This document shows positions 16,354 through 25,347 of a stretch of DNA of 64,000 nucleotides, piece by piece. The DNA comes from CAZAAW01 sp964483325 (GTDB lineage Bacteria; Pseudomonadota; Alphaproteobacteria; Rhizobiales; Kaistiaceae). The stretch lies in assembly GCA_964483325.1 (NCBI GenBank), contig CAZAAW010000001.1:62001-126000 (forward strand). Reading direction: 5' to 3'. The notes under the pieces are model-generated. The model ran no database searches. It worked only from the letters and a program-made list of their open reading frames with translations, and was not told where the DNA came from. The first letter of the stretch is position 1; the number at the start of each line of letters is the position of its first letter. Made by a program: the position numbers and the translations under genes.

Positions 16354-16482
16354 GTCCGGGCTTCCGCCGAAGCCGGAGTCCCATTGCCTGATTGATACCC
16401 ACGCGGCAACGGGCTGGCCACACACGTGCTGCCCCGCAGGGCCGGCCGCGGAAGAATATCGTTCCCCATATCGGTTGCCGGA

Positions 16483-16521
16483 GCGGCTATGCCAAGGCTT
16501 CGCGGCTATGCCAAGGGCTTC
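16483..16521. repeat. Imperfect 19/20-bp tandem repeat
   Basis: Two adjacent copies of GCGGCTATGCCAAGGCTTC, the second with one inserted G (16483-16501 and 16502-16521), in the folE/NifU-like intergenic region. It looks like a local slippage duplication. Confidence 0.75.
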
Positions 16522-16598
16522 GGCCACGCTGGTGTAGCGGCGGCTGCCTAACTATATTGCGGATGTGGCCGGGCTGTGTCCGGCCCGGAGGCAGGCCC

Positions 16599-17051
16599 AT
16601 GCTCGATGAGATCTACAACCGGAAAGTCCTCGAACTCGCCGGCAACATTCCCCGCATTGGCCGCCTCGACGATCCGGACGCTACCGCGACGGCGCATTCC
16701 AGGCTCTGCGGATCGACGGTGACGATCGACCTGCGCATGGACGGCGACGTGGTGACCGATTTCAGCCATGTCGTGAAGGCCTGCGCCCTCGGGCAGGCGT
16801 CGTCGTCGATCATGGCGCGCCATATCGTCGGCGCGACCGCCGACGAGCTGCGCACCGTGCGCGAGGCGATGCGGCGCATGCTGAAGGAGAACGGCCCGCC
16901 GCCGGAAGGCCGCTTCTCCGACCTCGAGGTCCTGGAGCCGGTACGCGACTACAAGGCGCGCCATGCCTCGACAATGCTCACTTTCGATGCCGTCGTCGAT
17001 GCGCTGGAGCAGATCGAAGCCAAGCGGACGGCTGCCGTCGCGGCGGAGTAG
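16599..17051 (+). CDS. NifU/IscU-like iron-sulfur cluster scaffold protein
   Basis: 150 residues of the U-type scaffold fold: MLDEIYNRKVLELAGNIPR, LCGSTV (first Cys), KACALGQASS (second Cys) and the VRDYKARHAS region. In classical IscU/SufU/NifU proteins a third cysteine follows at about the ARHAS position; here it is Ser, so one cluster ligand is missing. Close relatives across Rhizobiales look the same to my recollection, suggesting a distinct subfamily. It precedes yidD by about 100 bases. Confidence 0.85.
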   Translation: MLDEIYNRKVLELAGNIPRIGRLDDPDATATAHSRLCGSTVTIDLRMDGDVVTDFSHVVKACALGQASSSIMARHIVGATADELRTVREAMRRMLKENGPPPEGRFSDLEVLEPVRDYKARHASTMLTFDAVVDALEQIEAKRTAAVAAE

Positions 17052-17151
17052 GGCGCTGGCCTTTCAGTGCGACGGCGCCACGGCAGCGGCGCCCTGCGGC
17101 TGCCTGCGGCATCAGGCTTCCACGCCTCCCCTGCCGCTGACGCCGCTGGAT

Positions 17152-17457
17152 TTGCCGCGGGTTGCCGGCATCGGACTGATCAAGCTCTATCGGCTCGTGC
17201 TGTCGCCGCTAATGGGCGGGCAGTGCCGCTATCTGCCGACCTGTTCGAGCTACACGGAGGAAGCCATCCGGCGGCACGGTCTGTGGGCCGGCAGCTGGAT
17301 GGGGCTGGCGCGGCTGCAGCGATGCGGTCCCAACGGCGCGTCGGGCTTCGATCCCGTGCCGCAGACCCTCCGGCCCGGCGCCCGCTGGTACATGCCGTGG
17401 CGCTACGGCTACTGGACCGGCGCCCATATCGATCCGGCGACGCGGCTCGATATCTGA
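17152..17457 (+). CDS. yidD: Membrane protein insertion efficiency factor YidD
   Basis: About 101 residues. The family core is clear: IKLYRLVLSPLMGGQCRYLPTCSSY followed in the protein by EEAIRRHGLWAGSWMGLARLQRCGP and GFDPVP. YidD assists YidC-dependent membrane insertion at the inner face of the membrane. The start is uncertain. TTG 17152 gives the usual length; longer in-frame starts would overlap the NifU-like gene. Confidence 0.85.
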   Translation: MPRVAGIGLIKLYRLVLSPLMGGQCRYLPTCSSYTEEAIRRHGLWAGSWMGLARLQRCGPNGASGFDPVPQTLRPGARWYMPWRYGYWTGAHIDPATRLDI

Positions 17458-17566
17458 GTTGCGCCATAAGCGCTTGTCGGTTTTTGCGATCGAGTGCTAA
17501 CCAACACGCCTCGACAACCCTCGACGCTTACCTGCGCTCGTGTGCAGGAGTGAGCTGGAGACAATC

Positions 17567-19546
17567 ATGATCAATCTGACTTTTCCCGACGGCTCCGTGC
17601 GCTCTTTTCCGGCCGGCATTACCGGCCGCGAAATCGCCGAAGGCATCTCCAAGTCATTGGCGAAGAAGGCGGTCGCGATGGCGCTCGACGGCACCGTCGC
17701 CGACCTCGCCGATCCGATCGATCGCGACAGCCGCATCGAAATCGTCACCCGCGACGACGCGCGCAGCCTGGAGCTGATCCGCCACGACGCGGCGCATGTC
17801 ATGGCCGAGGCGGTGCAGGAGCTCTATCCCGGCACGCAGGTGACCATCGGCCCTGTCATCGAGAACGGCTTCTATTACGACTTTGCCCGCAACGAGCCGT
17901 TCACTGTCGACGACCTGCCGCGCATCGAGGCGAAGATGCGCGAGATCATCGCCCGCAACCGCCCCTTCACCAAGGAGGTCTGGGCGCGCGACAAGGCGCG
18001 GCAGGTGTTCCGCGACAAGGGCGAGAATTTCAAGGTCGAGCTCGTCGATGCCATCCCGGAAGGGCAGGATCTCAAGATCTACCATCAGGGCGACTGGTTC
18101 GACCTCTGCCGCGGCCCGCACATGGCCTCGACCGGGCAGATCGGCGACGCCTTCAAGCTGATGAAGGTGGCCGGCGCCTACTGGCGCGGCGATTCCAACA
18201 ACCCGATGCTCACCCGCATCTACGGGACCGCCTGGCACACCAAGGAAGAGCTGCAGGCCTACCTCACCATGCTTGAGGAGGCCGAGAAGCGGGATCACCG
18301 CAAGCTTGGGCGAGAGATGGATCTCTTCCATTTCCAGGAGGAAGGACCCGGCGTCGTCTTTTGGCACCCCAAGGGCTGGGCGCTCTTCCAGGAACTGACG
18401 GCCTATGAGCGGCGCCGCCTGCGGCCGGAGGGCTATCAGGAGGTCAATGCCCCGCTGCTCCTCGACAAGGTGTTCTGGGAGACCTCGGGCCATTGGGGCT
18501 GGTATCGCGAGAACATGTTCGCGGCGCAGTCGGCCGGCGACGAGGCCGAGGATAAGCGCTGGTTCGCGCTGAAGCCGATGAACTGCCCGGGCCATATCCA
18601 GATCTTCAAGCATGGCCTCAAGTCATACCGCGATCTACCTATGCGGCTTGCGGAATTCGGTGTCGTTCACCGCTACGAGCCGTCCGGCGCGCTGCATGGC
18701 CTGCTGCGGGTTCGCGGCTTCACGCAGGACGATGCGCACATCTTCTGCACCGAGGAGCAGCTCGCCGAGGAGTGCCTGAAGATCAACGACTTCATCCTGT
18801 CGACCTACGAGGATTTCGGCTTCGACAAGGACATCGTCGTCAAGCTCTCGACTCGGCCGGAAAAGCGCGTCGGCTCGGACGACCGCTGGGACCATGCCGA
18901 AGGCATCATGATGAAGGTGCTGGATCGGATCGCCGCCCAGTCCGGCGGCAGGATCAAGACCTCCATCAATCCGGGCGAGGGCGCCTTCTACGGGCCGAAG
19001 TTCGAATACGTGCTGCGCGACGCCATCGGCCGCGACTGGCAGTGCGGGACGACGCAGGTCGACCTCAACCTGCCGGGCCTGTTCGGCGCCTTCTATGTCG
19101 ACCATGACGGGCAGAAGAAGACGCCGGTGATGATCCACCGCGCCATCTACGGCTCGATGGAGCGCTTCCTCGGTATCCTGATCGAGAACTATGCCGGGCA
19201 TTTCCCGCTTTGGCTGGCGCCTGTCCAGGCCGTCGTGGCGACGATCACCTCCGACGCTGATGCCTATGCGGCGGACGTGCTGCGCCAGCTTCAGGCGGCC
19301 GGCCTGCGGGCCGAGGCCGACCTGCGCAACGAGAAGATCAACTACAAGGTCCGCGAGCACTCGCTGACCAAGGTCCCGGTCATTCTCGTCTGCGGCAAGC
19401 GCGAGGCGGAGGAGGGCACCGTCAGCATCCGCCGGCTGGGGACGCAGGAGCAGCGGTCGATGAAGCTGGCCGAGGCGCTGGCGCTGCTCCAGGACGAGGC
19501 CGAGCCGCCGGATATCCGGCGCCTCGGGGCGCGCGCCGCGGCGTGA
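17567..19546 (+). CDS. thrS: Threonine-tRNA ligase
   Basis: 659 residues, full length. It has an N-terminal TGS domain (1-65), an editing domain with HDAAH and LCRGPH zinc/proofreading motifs, a class II core (LKPMNCPGHIQIF, RYEPSGALHGLLRVRGFTQDDAHIF) and a C-terminal anticodon-binding domain. ATG 17567 begins the TGS domain and has a GGAG upstream. No T-box or clear attenuator is visible in the 110-bp leader. Confidence 0.97.
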   Translation: MINLTFPDGSVRSFPAGITGREIAEGISKSLAKKAVAMALDGTVADLADPIDRDSRIEIVTRDDARSLELIRHDAAHVMAEAVQELYPGTQVTIGPVIENGFYYDFARNEPFTVDDLPRIEAKMREIIARNRPFTKEVWARDKARQVFRDKGENFKVELVDAIPEGQDLKIYHQGDWFDLCRGPHMASTGQIGDAFKLMKVAGAYWRGDSNNPMLTRIYGTAWHTKEELQAYLTMLEEAEKRDHRKLGREMDLFHFQEEGPGVVFWHPKGWALFQELTAYERRRLRPEGYQEVNAPLLLDKVFWETSGHWGWYRENMFAAQSAGDEAEDKRWFALKPMNCPGHIQIFKHGLKSYRDLPMRLAEFGVVHRYEPSGALHGLLRVRGFTQDDAHIFCTEEQLAEECLKINDFILSTYEDFGFDKDIVVKLSTRPEKRVGSDDRWDHAEGIMMKVLDRIAAQSGGRIKTSINPGEGAFYGPKFEYVLRDAIGRDWQCGTTQVDLNLPGLFGAFYVDHDGQKKTPVMIHRAIYGSMERFLGILIENYAGHFPLWLAPVQAVVATITSDADAYAADVLRQLQAAGLRAEADLRNEKINYKVREHSLTKVPVILVCGKREAEEGTVSIRRLGTQEQRSMKLAEALALLQDEAEPPDIRRLGARAAA

Positions 19547-19558
19547 GGTCCGGAATTT

Positions 19559-19586
19559 CGGGCGGGACGCGGATGCGTTCCGCCCG
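19559..19586. terminator. Terminator-like hairpin between convergent genes
   Basis: A 12-bp stem (19559-19570 with 19575-19586, one G-T pair) and a GGAT tetraloop between the thrS stop and the stop of the gene at 19590. It has no T-run but is well placed to serve both strands. Confidence 0.55.
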
Positions 19587-19589
19587 GGC

Positions 19590-20711
19590 TTACTGCGCCT
19601 GGACCGCCGAGGTCGTGGTCAGGACCTCGATGTCGCGGTTCACGTCGGCCTCGACGTTGAACTTGCTCTGGTAGGTCTGGCCGTTGAGCTTGGCGACGGC
19701 GGTGTATTCGCCCGCGGCGAGGATGACCGAGGGGAAGGCGCCGACGCTGTTGAAGACCGGGTCGCCGGCGCTGGTGCTGACCGACCAGGCGGTATTGGCG
19801 AGCGCTTCGCCGCCGCGCGCCGAAACGAGCTTCAGCGTCACCCGGGCCGCCTCGTGGAACAGCGTCGCGTCGGTCAGCTCGCCCGGCCTCACCTGGATGT
19901 CGGCGCGCACGACCGAGTTGGTGTCGCCGTAGCGGCTGACGACATGATAGGTGCCGGCGTTCAGCCGGGTGATCTGCTCGGCGCCGGCATTCGGCGCGAC
20001 GAGGGTGCGCTCGCCGGTCTCGTCCTCGTCGCTGGCGAAGATGTCGAACACCACCTGATTGGGGGCCAGCGGCCGGTCCTTGCCGACGACGGCATGAAGG
20101 CGCAGGCCTCCAGCATTGAGGACCACGTCATGCGGGCCGTCGCCCGGGCGGACATAGAGACGCTGCGTGGCGCCGGCGCGGCCGAAGGCGGCATGGAGGA
20201 AATAGTCGCCGGGCTTGAGGCTGACCGTCACGGCGCCTCCCGTTGCCTGGGCGACCAGAGGCAGCTTGCCGTCCGGACCTTCCTGCTGGCCGAAGACGCG
20301 CCAGCTGATGCCGGAAGGAATGAGGTCTCCATCGGCGATCAGGCGCGCCTCCAGGACGACATCCTGCGGTGGCAGATCGACACCCTCCGGAAGGGGCGGC
20401 GCCGCCGTCGCCGCATCGTCCTGCAGCAGCTGCACCGGCCCGTCGAGGTCATCGCCGCCGACGAAGTCGGGATCGCCTTCCATGGGCTCGCCGGCATCAT
20501 CGGGGGCGACAGCAGCCGCATCATCGTCGTTTGCGGCGGGCGGTGCGGCGTTCGCATCGCCGCTATCCGGCCGCGCCGGGGCGGGACGCGGAATCGGCAC
20601 GGCATCCTCGGCCTGGACGCCATCCGGCAGGGTCATCACAATGCCGGCCGGCAAGGCCAGCATCGTCGCCAGCAGCAGCCTCACTACATATTGCATGCCG
20701 CGCGCCGTCAC
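19590..20711 (-). CDS. Secreted protein of unknown function
   Basis: About 373 residues. It has a signal peptide (VVRLLLATMLALPAGIVMTL), then a disordered Ala/Asp/Pro-rich stretch (about 40-110). A beta-rich remainder follows with repeated strand patterns such as SLKPGDYFLHAAFG, RLNAGTYHVVSRYG and ILAAGEYTAVAKLNG. These recurring [LA]xAG[DTE]Y motifs suggest three to four Ig-like or carboxypeptidase-regulatory-like repeats. GTG 20711 is preferred because AAGGA lies nine bases upstream; ATG 20696 is possible. It is probably periplasmic or envelope-associated, with no assigned role. Confidence 0.72.
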   Translation of the reverse strand: MTARGMQYVVRLLLATMLALPAGIVMTLPDGVQAEDAVPIPRPAPARPDSGDANAAPPAANDDDAAAVAPDDAGEPMEGDPDFVGGDDLDGPVQLLQDDAATAAPPLPEGVDLPPQDVVLEARLIADGDLIPSGISWRVFGQQEGPDGKLPLVAQATGGAVTVSLKPGDYFLHAAFGRAGATQRLYVRPGDGPHDVVLNAGGLRLHAVVGKDRPLAPNQVVFDIFASDEDETGERTLVAPNAGAEQITRLNAGTYHVVSRYGDTNSVVRADIQVRPGELTDATLFHEAARVTLKLVSARGGEALANTAWSVSTSAGDPVFNSVGAFPSVILAAGEYTAVAKLNGQTYQSKFNVEADVNRDIEVLTTTSAVQAQ

Positions 20712-20847
20712 AGTTGAAAGTCCTTCAGGCAGAAGCCTATAGCGGTCCATTCTCATCGGCACCAGCATGGCCTTTTTGCGGCTGCCGTGCTCGCCGAAGG
20801 AGGCGGCCCCCGCCATGCTCCGGTTCTCCGAACGCACGGAAAGATCC

Positions 20848-21429
20848 ATGACAGAGACGCTCGACCATCTCCGCACGCGCCGCACGATTCCGGCGGCCTT
20901 CCTGGGCGAACCAGGTCCCGATGCTGCCCAGCTCAGGGAGATCCTGACCATCGCCGCCCGCGTGCCGGATCATGGCAAGCTGGCGCCCTGGCGCTTTATC
21001 GTGTTCGAGGGCGCCGCCCGCGGCGAGGCCGGCCGGCTGCTTCTGGAACAGCGCCTGCGGCACGAGCCCGACCTTAGCGAATCGGAGCGCGCGGCGGAGC
21101 TGGGGCGCTTCACCAAGGCGCCGCTTGTCGTGGCGGTGGTGAGCCATGTGACGCCCGAGCACCGCAAGGCGACGGAGCTGGAGCAGATCCTTTCCGCCGG
21201 TGCGGTCGCCATGAATCTCCTGCACGCGGCGCATGCACTCGGCTTTGCCGGCCAGTGGGTGACCGAGCGGCCGGCCACCGATCCGGAAGCCGGCCGGCTT
21301 CTCGGTCTCGGCGAGCACGAGCGCATCGTCGGCTTCATCCACATCGGCACGCCGACAGTGCCGCCGCAGGAGCGGCCGCGCCCCGACGTGGACACGCTCA
21401 TCACGCGCTGGGCGCCGCCAAGCCCTTAG
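20848..21429 (+). CDS. Nitroreductase family protein
   Basis: 193 residues of the YdjA-type nitroreductase family: TRRTIPAAFL, ARVPDHGKLAPWRFIV (FMN-binding start) and LLHAAHALGFAGQWVTE. Such flavoenzymes reduce nitro groups or quinones with NAD(P)H. ATG 20848 gives the usual length; an in-frame ATG at 20767 would add residues unlike the family. The physiological substrate is unknown. Confidence 0.87.
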   Translation: MTETLDHLRTRRTIPAAFLGEPGPDAAQLREILTIAARVPDHGKLAPWRFIVFEGAARGEAGRLLLEQRLRHEPDLSESERAAELGRFTKAPLVVAVVSHVTPEHRKATELEQILSAGAVAMNLLHAAHALGFAGQWVTERPATDPEAGRLLGLGEHERIVGFIHIGTPTVPPQERPRPDVDTLITRWAPPSP

Positions 21430-21438
21430 AGATGCGAC

Positions 21439-22221
21439 TCAGTAGCGGAACTGCTCGGTGAGGATGCGCTCGTCCCAGCTGTGGTCGGGGTCGAACATGA
21501 TGAGGCTTTCGGCGGCCTGATCCTGCTTTACCTCGACCGAGCGCACCGACTTGATCTCGAAGTGGTCGGCAACGGCATTGACCGGCCGCTTCTCCGCTTC
21601 GAGCACGTCGATGCGCACCGCGGCGCGGTCTGGGAGGAGGGCGCCGCGCCACAGGCGGGGCCTGAAGGCGCTGATCGGCGTCAGCGCCAGCAACGGCGCG
21701 TTGATCGGCAGGATCGGTCCGTGCGCCGAGAGATTGTAGGCGGTGCTGCCGGCCGGCGTGGAGACGATGATGCCGTCGCAGGTCAGCTCCCCCAGGCGTT
21801 CTGTTCCGTCGATGCTGATGCGCAGCTTGGCCGCCTGGTAGGACTGGCGCAGCAGGTAGACGTCGTTGATCGCATAGGAGCGATGCTCCTGGCCGGCATC
21901 GTCGACGGCGACCATGACGAGCGGATGCAGCGTCGTCACCACCGCCTGGCTGAGGCGAGCGGTGAGATTCGCTTCGTTGTATTCGTTCATGAGGAAGCCG
22001 ACGGTGCCGCGGTTCATGCCGTAGATCGGCTTGCCGGTATTCATGAATCTGTGCAGCATCTGCAGCATGAAGCCGTCGCCGCCGAGGGCGACGATCGCTG
22101 CCGCATCGTCGGGCGGAACATCCCCGTAAAGCGCTTGCAGGCGGCGCAGCGAGATCTGGGCTTCATCGGCATTGCTGGCGATGAAGGCTATCGGTCCGAG
22201 CTGCGGCTCGCTGTCGGCCAT
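21439..22221 (-). CDS. nadK: NAD kinase
   Basis: 260 residues. It phosphorylates NAD to NADP. The diagnostic GGDGFMLQ (47-54) follows AAAIVAL; NRGTVGFLMN and the GELTCDGIIVSTPAGSTAYN block with the NAD-binding GSTAYNLSAHGPI loop are present. The short alphaproteobacterial form lacks the longer N-terminus of other NAD kinases. The start could be ATG 22221 or 22236; neither has an ideally spaced Shine-Dalgarno. Confidence 0.94.
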   Translation of the reverse strand: MADSEPQLGPIAFIASNADEAQISLRRLQALYGDVPPDDAAAIVALGGDGFMLQMLHRFMNTGKPIYGMNRGTVGFLMNEYNEANLTARLSQAVVTTLHPLVMVAVDDAGQEHRSYAINDVYLLRQSYQAAKLRISIDGTERLGELTCDGIIVSTPAGSTAYNLSAHGPILPINAPLLALTPISAFRPRLWRGALLPDRAAVRIDVLEAEKRPVNAVADHFEIKSVRSVEVKQDQAAESLIMFDPDHSWDERILTEQFRY

Positions 22222-22412
22222 GCGCTGACGTTCCATTTCCTTGCGGCGGCAGGCACCTAACATGCCCGTCCTGTCATTTCCAATGCCGGCTGCTGTTGCC
22301 GCTGCGCAATAGCCCCGGCTTTTTGCCCCTCGCGCCGCGTCTGCGTCATCGCAGCGGTTGCGGCACGGCATGGGCGGGGCTATGTGCCGGGTCTCCCGAC
22401 GGAAAGCATCCC

Positions 22413-23339
22413 ATGCCATCTGCCACGCCCATTTCGCTGCCGACCCGCGCGCAGATCATCGACGGCACGGCGGTCGCCGCCGGCATCCAGGAGCGGGTGC
22501 GGAGCGCCACGGCGGCGCTGCGGTCGGAAGGCATCGTGCCGGGGCTGGCGGTGGTGCTGGTCGGCAATGATCCGGCCAGCGAGGTCTATGTCCGCAGCAA
22601 GGGCCGCATGGCCGAATCGCTGGGCTTCCATTCCGTCCAGTACACGCTCGCCGCCGACACGCGCGAGGACGTTCTGCTCGACCTGATCGCGACGCTGAAC
22701 CGCGACGACGCCATCCACGGCATCCTCGTGCAGATGCCGCTACCGCCGCAGATCGACAAGGCGCATGTGATCGAGGCGATCGCTCCGGGCAAGGATGTCG
22801 ACGGTCTGCATCCACTCAATGGCGGCCGGCTGGCGAGCGGCGAGGACGGGATGCTGGTGCCCTGCACGCCGGCCGGCGTCATGATCCTGCTGCGCCATGC
22901 ACTCGGCTCCGACCTCGCCGGGCGCAATGCGGTCGTCGTCGGGCGGTCGATCCTCGTCGGCCGGCCGGTGGCGCAGCTGCTGCTGCGGGCCGACTGCACG
23001 GTGACGATCGCCCATAGCCGGACGCGCGACCTGCCGTCGGTCACCCGCCAGGCCGATATCCTCGTCGCGGCAGCCGGCCGGCCGCGCATGATCCGCGGCG
23101 ACTGGCTGAAGCCGGGCGCCACGGTCATCGATGTCGGCACCAACCGGGTTCCGGCGCCGGAGCTCGGGGAGGGGAAGATGCGCCTCGTCGGCGACGTCGT
23201 CTTCGACGAGGCGGTGGCGGTGGCCGACTGGATCACGCCGGTGCCGAAGGGCGTCGGCCCGATGACCATCATCATGCTGATGGCCAACACGCTTACCGCC
23301 GCATGCCGGCTGAACGGCCGCGTGCCGCCGCCGTTCTGA
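22413..23339 (+). CDS. folD: Bifunctional methylenetetrahydrofolate dehydrogenase/cyclohydrolase
   Basis: 308 residues. It interconverts 5,10-methylene-, methenyl- and 10-formyl-THF. Signatures are VLVGNDPASEVYVRSKGR, GILVQMPLPPQID, KDVDGLHPLNGG, VVVGRSILVGRPVAQLL and the C-terminal PVPKGVGPMTIIMLMANT. ATG 22413 follows GGAAAG and begins at the usual point. It is divergent from nadK; both affect NADP-linked one-carbon supply, but no shared control is visible. Confidence 0.96.
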   Translation: MPSATPISLPTRAQIIDGTAVAAGIQERVRSATAALRSEGIVPGLAVVLVGNDPASEVYVRSKGRMAESLGFHSVQYTLAADTREDVLLDLIATLNRDDAIHGILVQMPLPPQIDKAHVIEAIAPGKDVDGLHPLNGGRLASGEDGMLVPCTPAGVMILLRHALGSDLAGRNAVVVGRSILVGRPVAQLLLRADCTVTIAHSRTRDLPSVTRQADILVAAAGRPRMIRGDWLKPGATVIDVGTNRVPAPELGEGKMRLVGDVVFDEAVAVADWITPVPKGVGPMTIIMLMANTLTAACRLNGRVPPPF

Positions 23340-23372
23340 TCCCCGCAGATCCCTGTCGCATATCAATCCACG

Positions 23373-23510
23373 ATGCGTCGTCCGCCAGCCGGCGGCGCAC
23401 AGACGAGCCTTCCCGTGAATTCTTCCCTCGCTCTCCGTATCGCGTCCTTCATCCTGCTGACGGCGCTTTCCGTCAGCCTCTTTGCCGTTCCCTATCTGAC
23501 GGTGCAGTAG
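23373..23510 (+). CDS. Small single-TM protein
   Basis: A 45-codon frame (23373-23510), or 31 codons from GTG 23415, encodes a polar N-terminus and one hydrophobic helix (ASFILLTALSVSLFAVPYL). It ends directly before a strong hairpin at 23514, which supports expression as a gene. No Shine-Dalgarno is strong and no family is recognised, so this is tentative. Confidence 0.4.
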   Translation: MRRPPAGGAQTSLPVNSSLALRIASFILLTALSVSLFAVPYLTVQ

Positions 23511-23513
23511 GGG

Positions 23514-23539
23514 CCCGGAAGGGCGCTGGCCCTTCCGGG
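23514..23539. terminator. Strong hairpin between convergent genes
   Basis: Perfect 11-bp stem (23514-23524 with 23529-23539) and a GCTG loop, four bases after the TAG at 23510 and just before the stop of the ABC exporter gene. It likely ends transcription of folD and the small gene, and perhaps of the opposite strand. Confidence 0.65.
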
Positions 23540-23544
23540 TTGCT

Positions 23545-25347
23545 TCAGGCGACAAGCCCGCGGGTCATGCCGAGCGCCTGGCGTTCGAACAGGCGCCGGT
23601 AGATGCCGTTGTCGCGATGGACGAGATGGAGGTGGGTGCCTTCCTCCACGACCCGCCCGGTCTCGAAGACCAGGATGCGGTCCATCGCCTGCACCGTCGA
23701 CAGTCGATGGGCGATGACGATCGCCGTCCGTCCGATCATCAGCCGTTCGATGGCCTGCTGGATCAGCGCCTCCGATTCCGAATCAAGGCTCGACGTCGCC
23801 TCATCGAGGATGAGGATCGGCGCATCGGCGAGGAAGGCCCGCGCCAGCGCCACCCGCTGACGCTCGCCGCCGGAGAGCTTGACGCCGCGCTCGCCGACGA
23901 GCGTGCGGTAGCCTTCCGGCAGGCGCTCAATGAACGCATCCGCATTGGCAAGCCGTGCTGCCGCCTCGATCTCCGACTGCGTCGCGCCCGGCCGGCCATA
24001 GGCGATGTTCTCCGCCAGCGACCGGTGAAACAGGATGGGATCCTGCTGCACGATGGCGATCTGCGACCGCAGCGACGCCTGCGTGGCATGGCGGACATCC
24101 TGGCCGTCGATCAGCACGCGGCCTTCCGTGACGTCGTAGAGACGCTGCACGAGCTTGACGAAGGTCGTCTTGCCCGAGCCGGAATGCCCCACCAGGCCGA
24201 CCTTCTCGCCCGCGCCGATGGTCACGTTGAGGTCGCGATAGAGCGGCGTCGCGTGGTTGCCGTAGAGGAAGCCGACGTGATCGAAGCGGATCTCGCCGTC
24301 GCGGATGACGATGTCCCTGGCGTCGTCGAGATCGGCCACGCCGAGCGGCTGGGCATGGAACTGGACCAGCTCCTCCATGTCGTTGACCGAGCGCTGCAGG
24401 TTGCGGATCTGGTTGCCGATCTCGCGTAGGTAGCCCTGCATCACGAACGACGTCGTCAGCACATAGGCGACATCGCCGGGCGTCGCCGAGCCCTGCCACC
24501 ACAGCACCAGCGCAGCGCCGATCACGCCGGCGCGCAGCGCCAGCAGCATGCCGGCCTGCACCGTTCCGGAATTCGTGCCGCGCACCCAGGTGCGTCGTGT
24601 CCGCCGCGCCCAACGCGCCAGCACGCCGGCGAGCAGCCGATCCTCCCGGTCTTCGGCGCCGAACGACTTGACCACCGCATTGCAGCTGACCGCGTCCGCC
24701 AGCGCGCCGCCGATGCGCGTATCCCAGGCGTTGGAGATGCGCGCCGCGGGGGCGACATAGTTCAGCGACAGGAGCACCGTCACCGCGATGCAAGCGATGC
24801 TGCCGAGCGCCACGATGGCGCCGACGATGGGCCAGTGAATCCACAAGAGGACCGAAGAGCCGATCAGCACCGCAGCCGACGGCAGCAGGGCGATCAGCGC
24901 CGTATCGTTGAGGATGTCCAGCGCCCACATGCCGCGCGAGATCTTGCGCACCGTCGAGCCGGCGAAATTGTTCGCCTGCCAGTCGGTGGAGAAGCGCTGG
25001 ACGCGCCAGAAAGCCTCGCGCGCGATGTCGACCATCATCCGCGAGGTCATGACGGTGATGCCGAGGAAGGCGAGGTGGCGCAGCAGCATCGTCACCAGCG
25101 CGACGCCGACGATGGCGCCGAAGGCGAAGATGACGGCATTGCGCGCCGCCTCGTTGCCGGTACCCATGGCAACGGCATCGACGAGCCAGCCGGCGAAGAC
25201 CGGCACGAGGACGTCGGCAAAGGTCGACACCAGCATGGCGAGCGTGATGGCGGTGGCCAGACGGCCCTGCCGGCGCCAGTGATGAAAAGTGAAGGCCAGG
25301 ACGGCACGGATGGCGTCCGCGCCTCCCTTGCGGGCATTCGGAGTCAT
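23545..25347 (-). CDS. ABC exporter (fused permease and ATPase)
   Basis: 600 residues, a half-transporter that should act as a homodimer. The N-terminal six-helix ABC membrane domain covers about 20-320. The nucleotide-binding domain follows with Walker A GHSGSGKTTF, signature LSGGERQRVALARAF and Walker B ILILDEATSSLDSESEA. It resembles MsbA/ATM1-type exporters for lipids, peptides or drugs. It is divergent from the type III PKS at 25729, and its 380-bp upstream region contains a tiny ORF with a strong ribosome-binding site. Export of the PKS product is an attractive but unproven idea. Confidence 0.9.
   Translation of the reverse strand: MTPNARKGGADAIRAVLAFTFHHWRRQGRLATAITLAMLVSTFADVLVPVFAGWLVDAVAMGTGNEAARNAVIFAFGAIVGVALVTMLLRHLAFLGITVMTSRMMVDIAREAFWRVQRFSTDWQANNFAGSTVRKISRGMWALDILNDTALIALLPSAAVLIGSSVLLWIHWPIVGAIVALGSIACIAVTVLLSLNYVAPAARISNAWDTRIGGALADAVSCNAVVKSFGAEDREDRLLAGVLARWARRTRRTWVRGTNSGTVQAGMLLALRAGVIGAALVLWWQGSATPGDVAYVLTTSFVMQGYLREIGNQIRNLQRSVNDMEELVQFHAQPLGVADLDDARDIVIRDGEIRFDHVGFLYGNHATPLYRDLNVTIGAGEKVGLVGHSGSGKTTFVKLVQRLYDVTEGRVLIDGQDVRHATQASLRSQIAIVQQDPILFHRSLAENIAYGRPGATQSEIEAAARLANADAFIERLPEGYRTLVGERGVKLSGGERQRVALARAFLADAPILILDEATSSLDSESEALIQQAIERLMIGRTAIVIAHRLSTVQAMDRILVFETGRVVEEGTHLHLVHRDNGIYRRLFERQALGMTRGLVA

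Noticed and set aside
17458..17566. T-box or attenuator in the thrS leader
   Set aside because: No T-box sequence, specifier loop or terminator/antiterminator pair visible; T-boxes are also not expected in this lineage.
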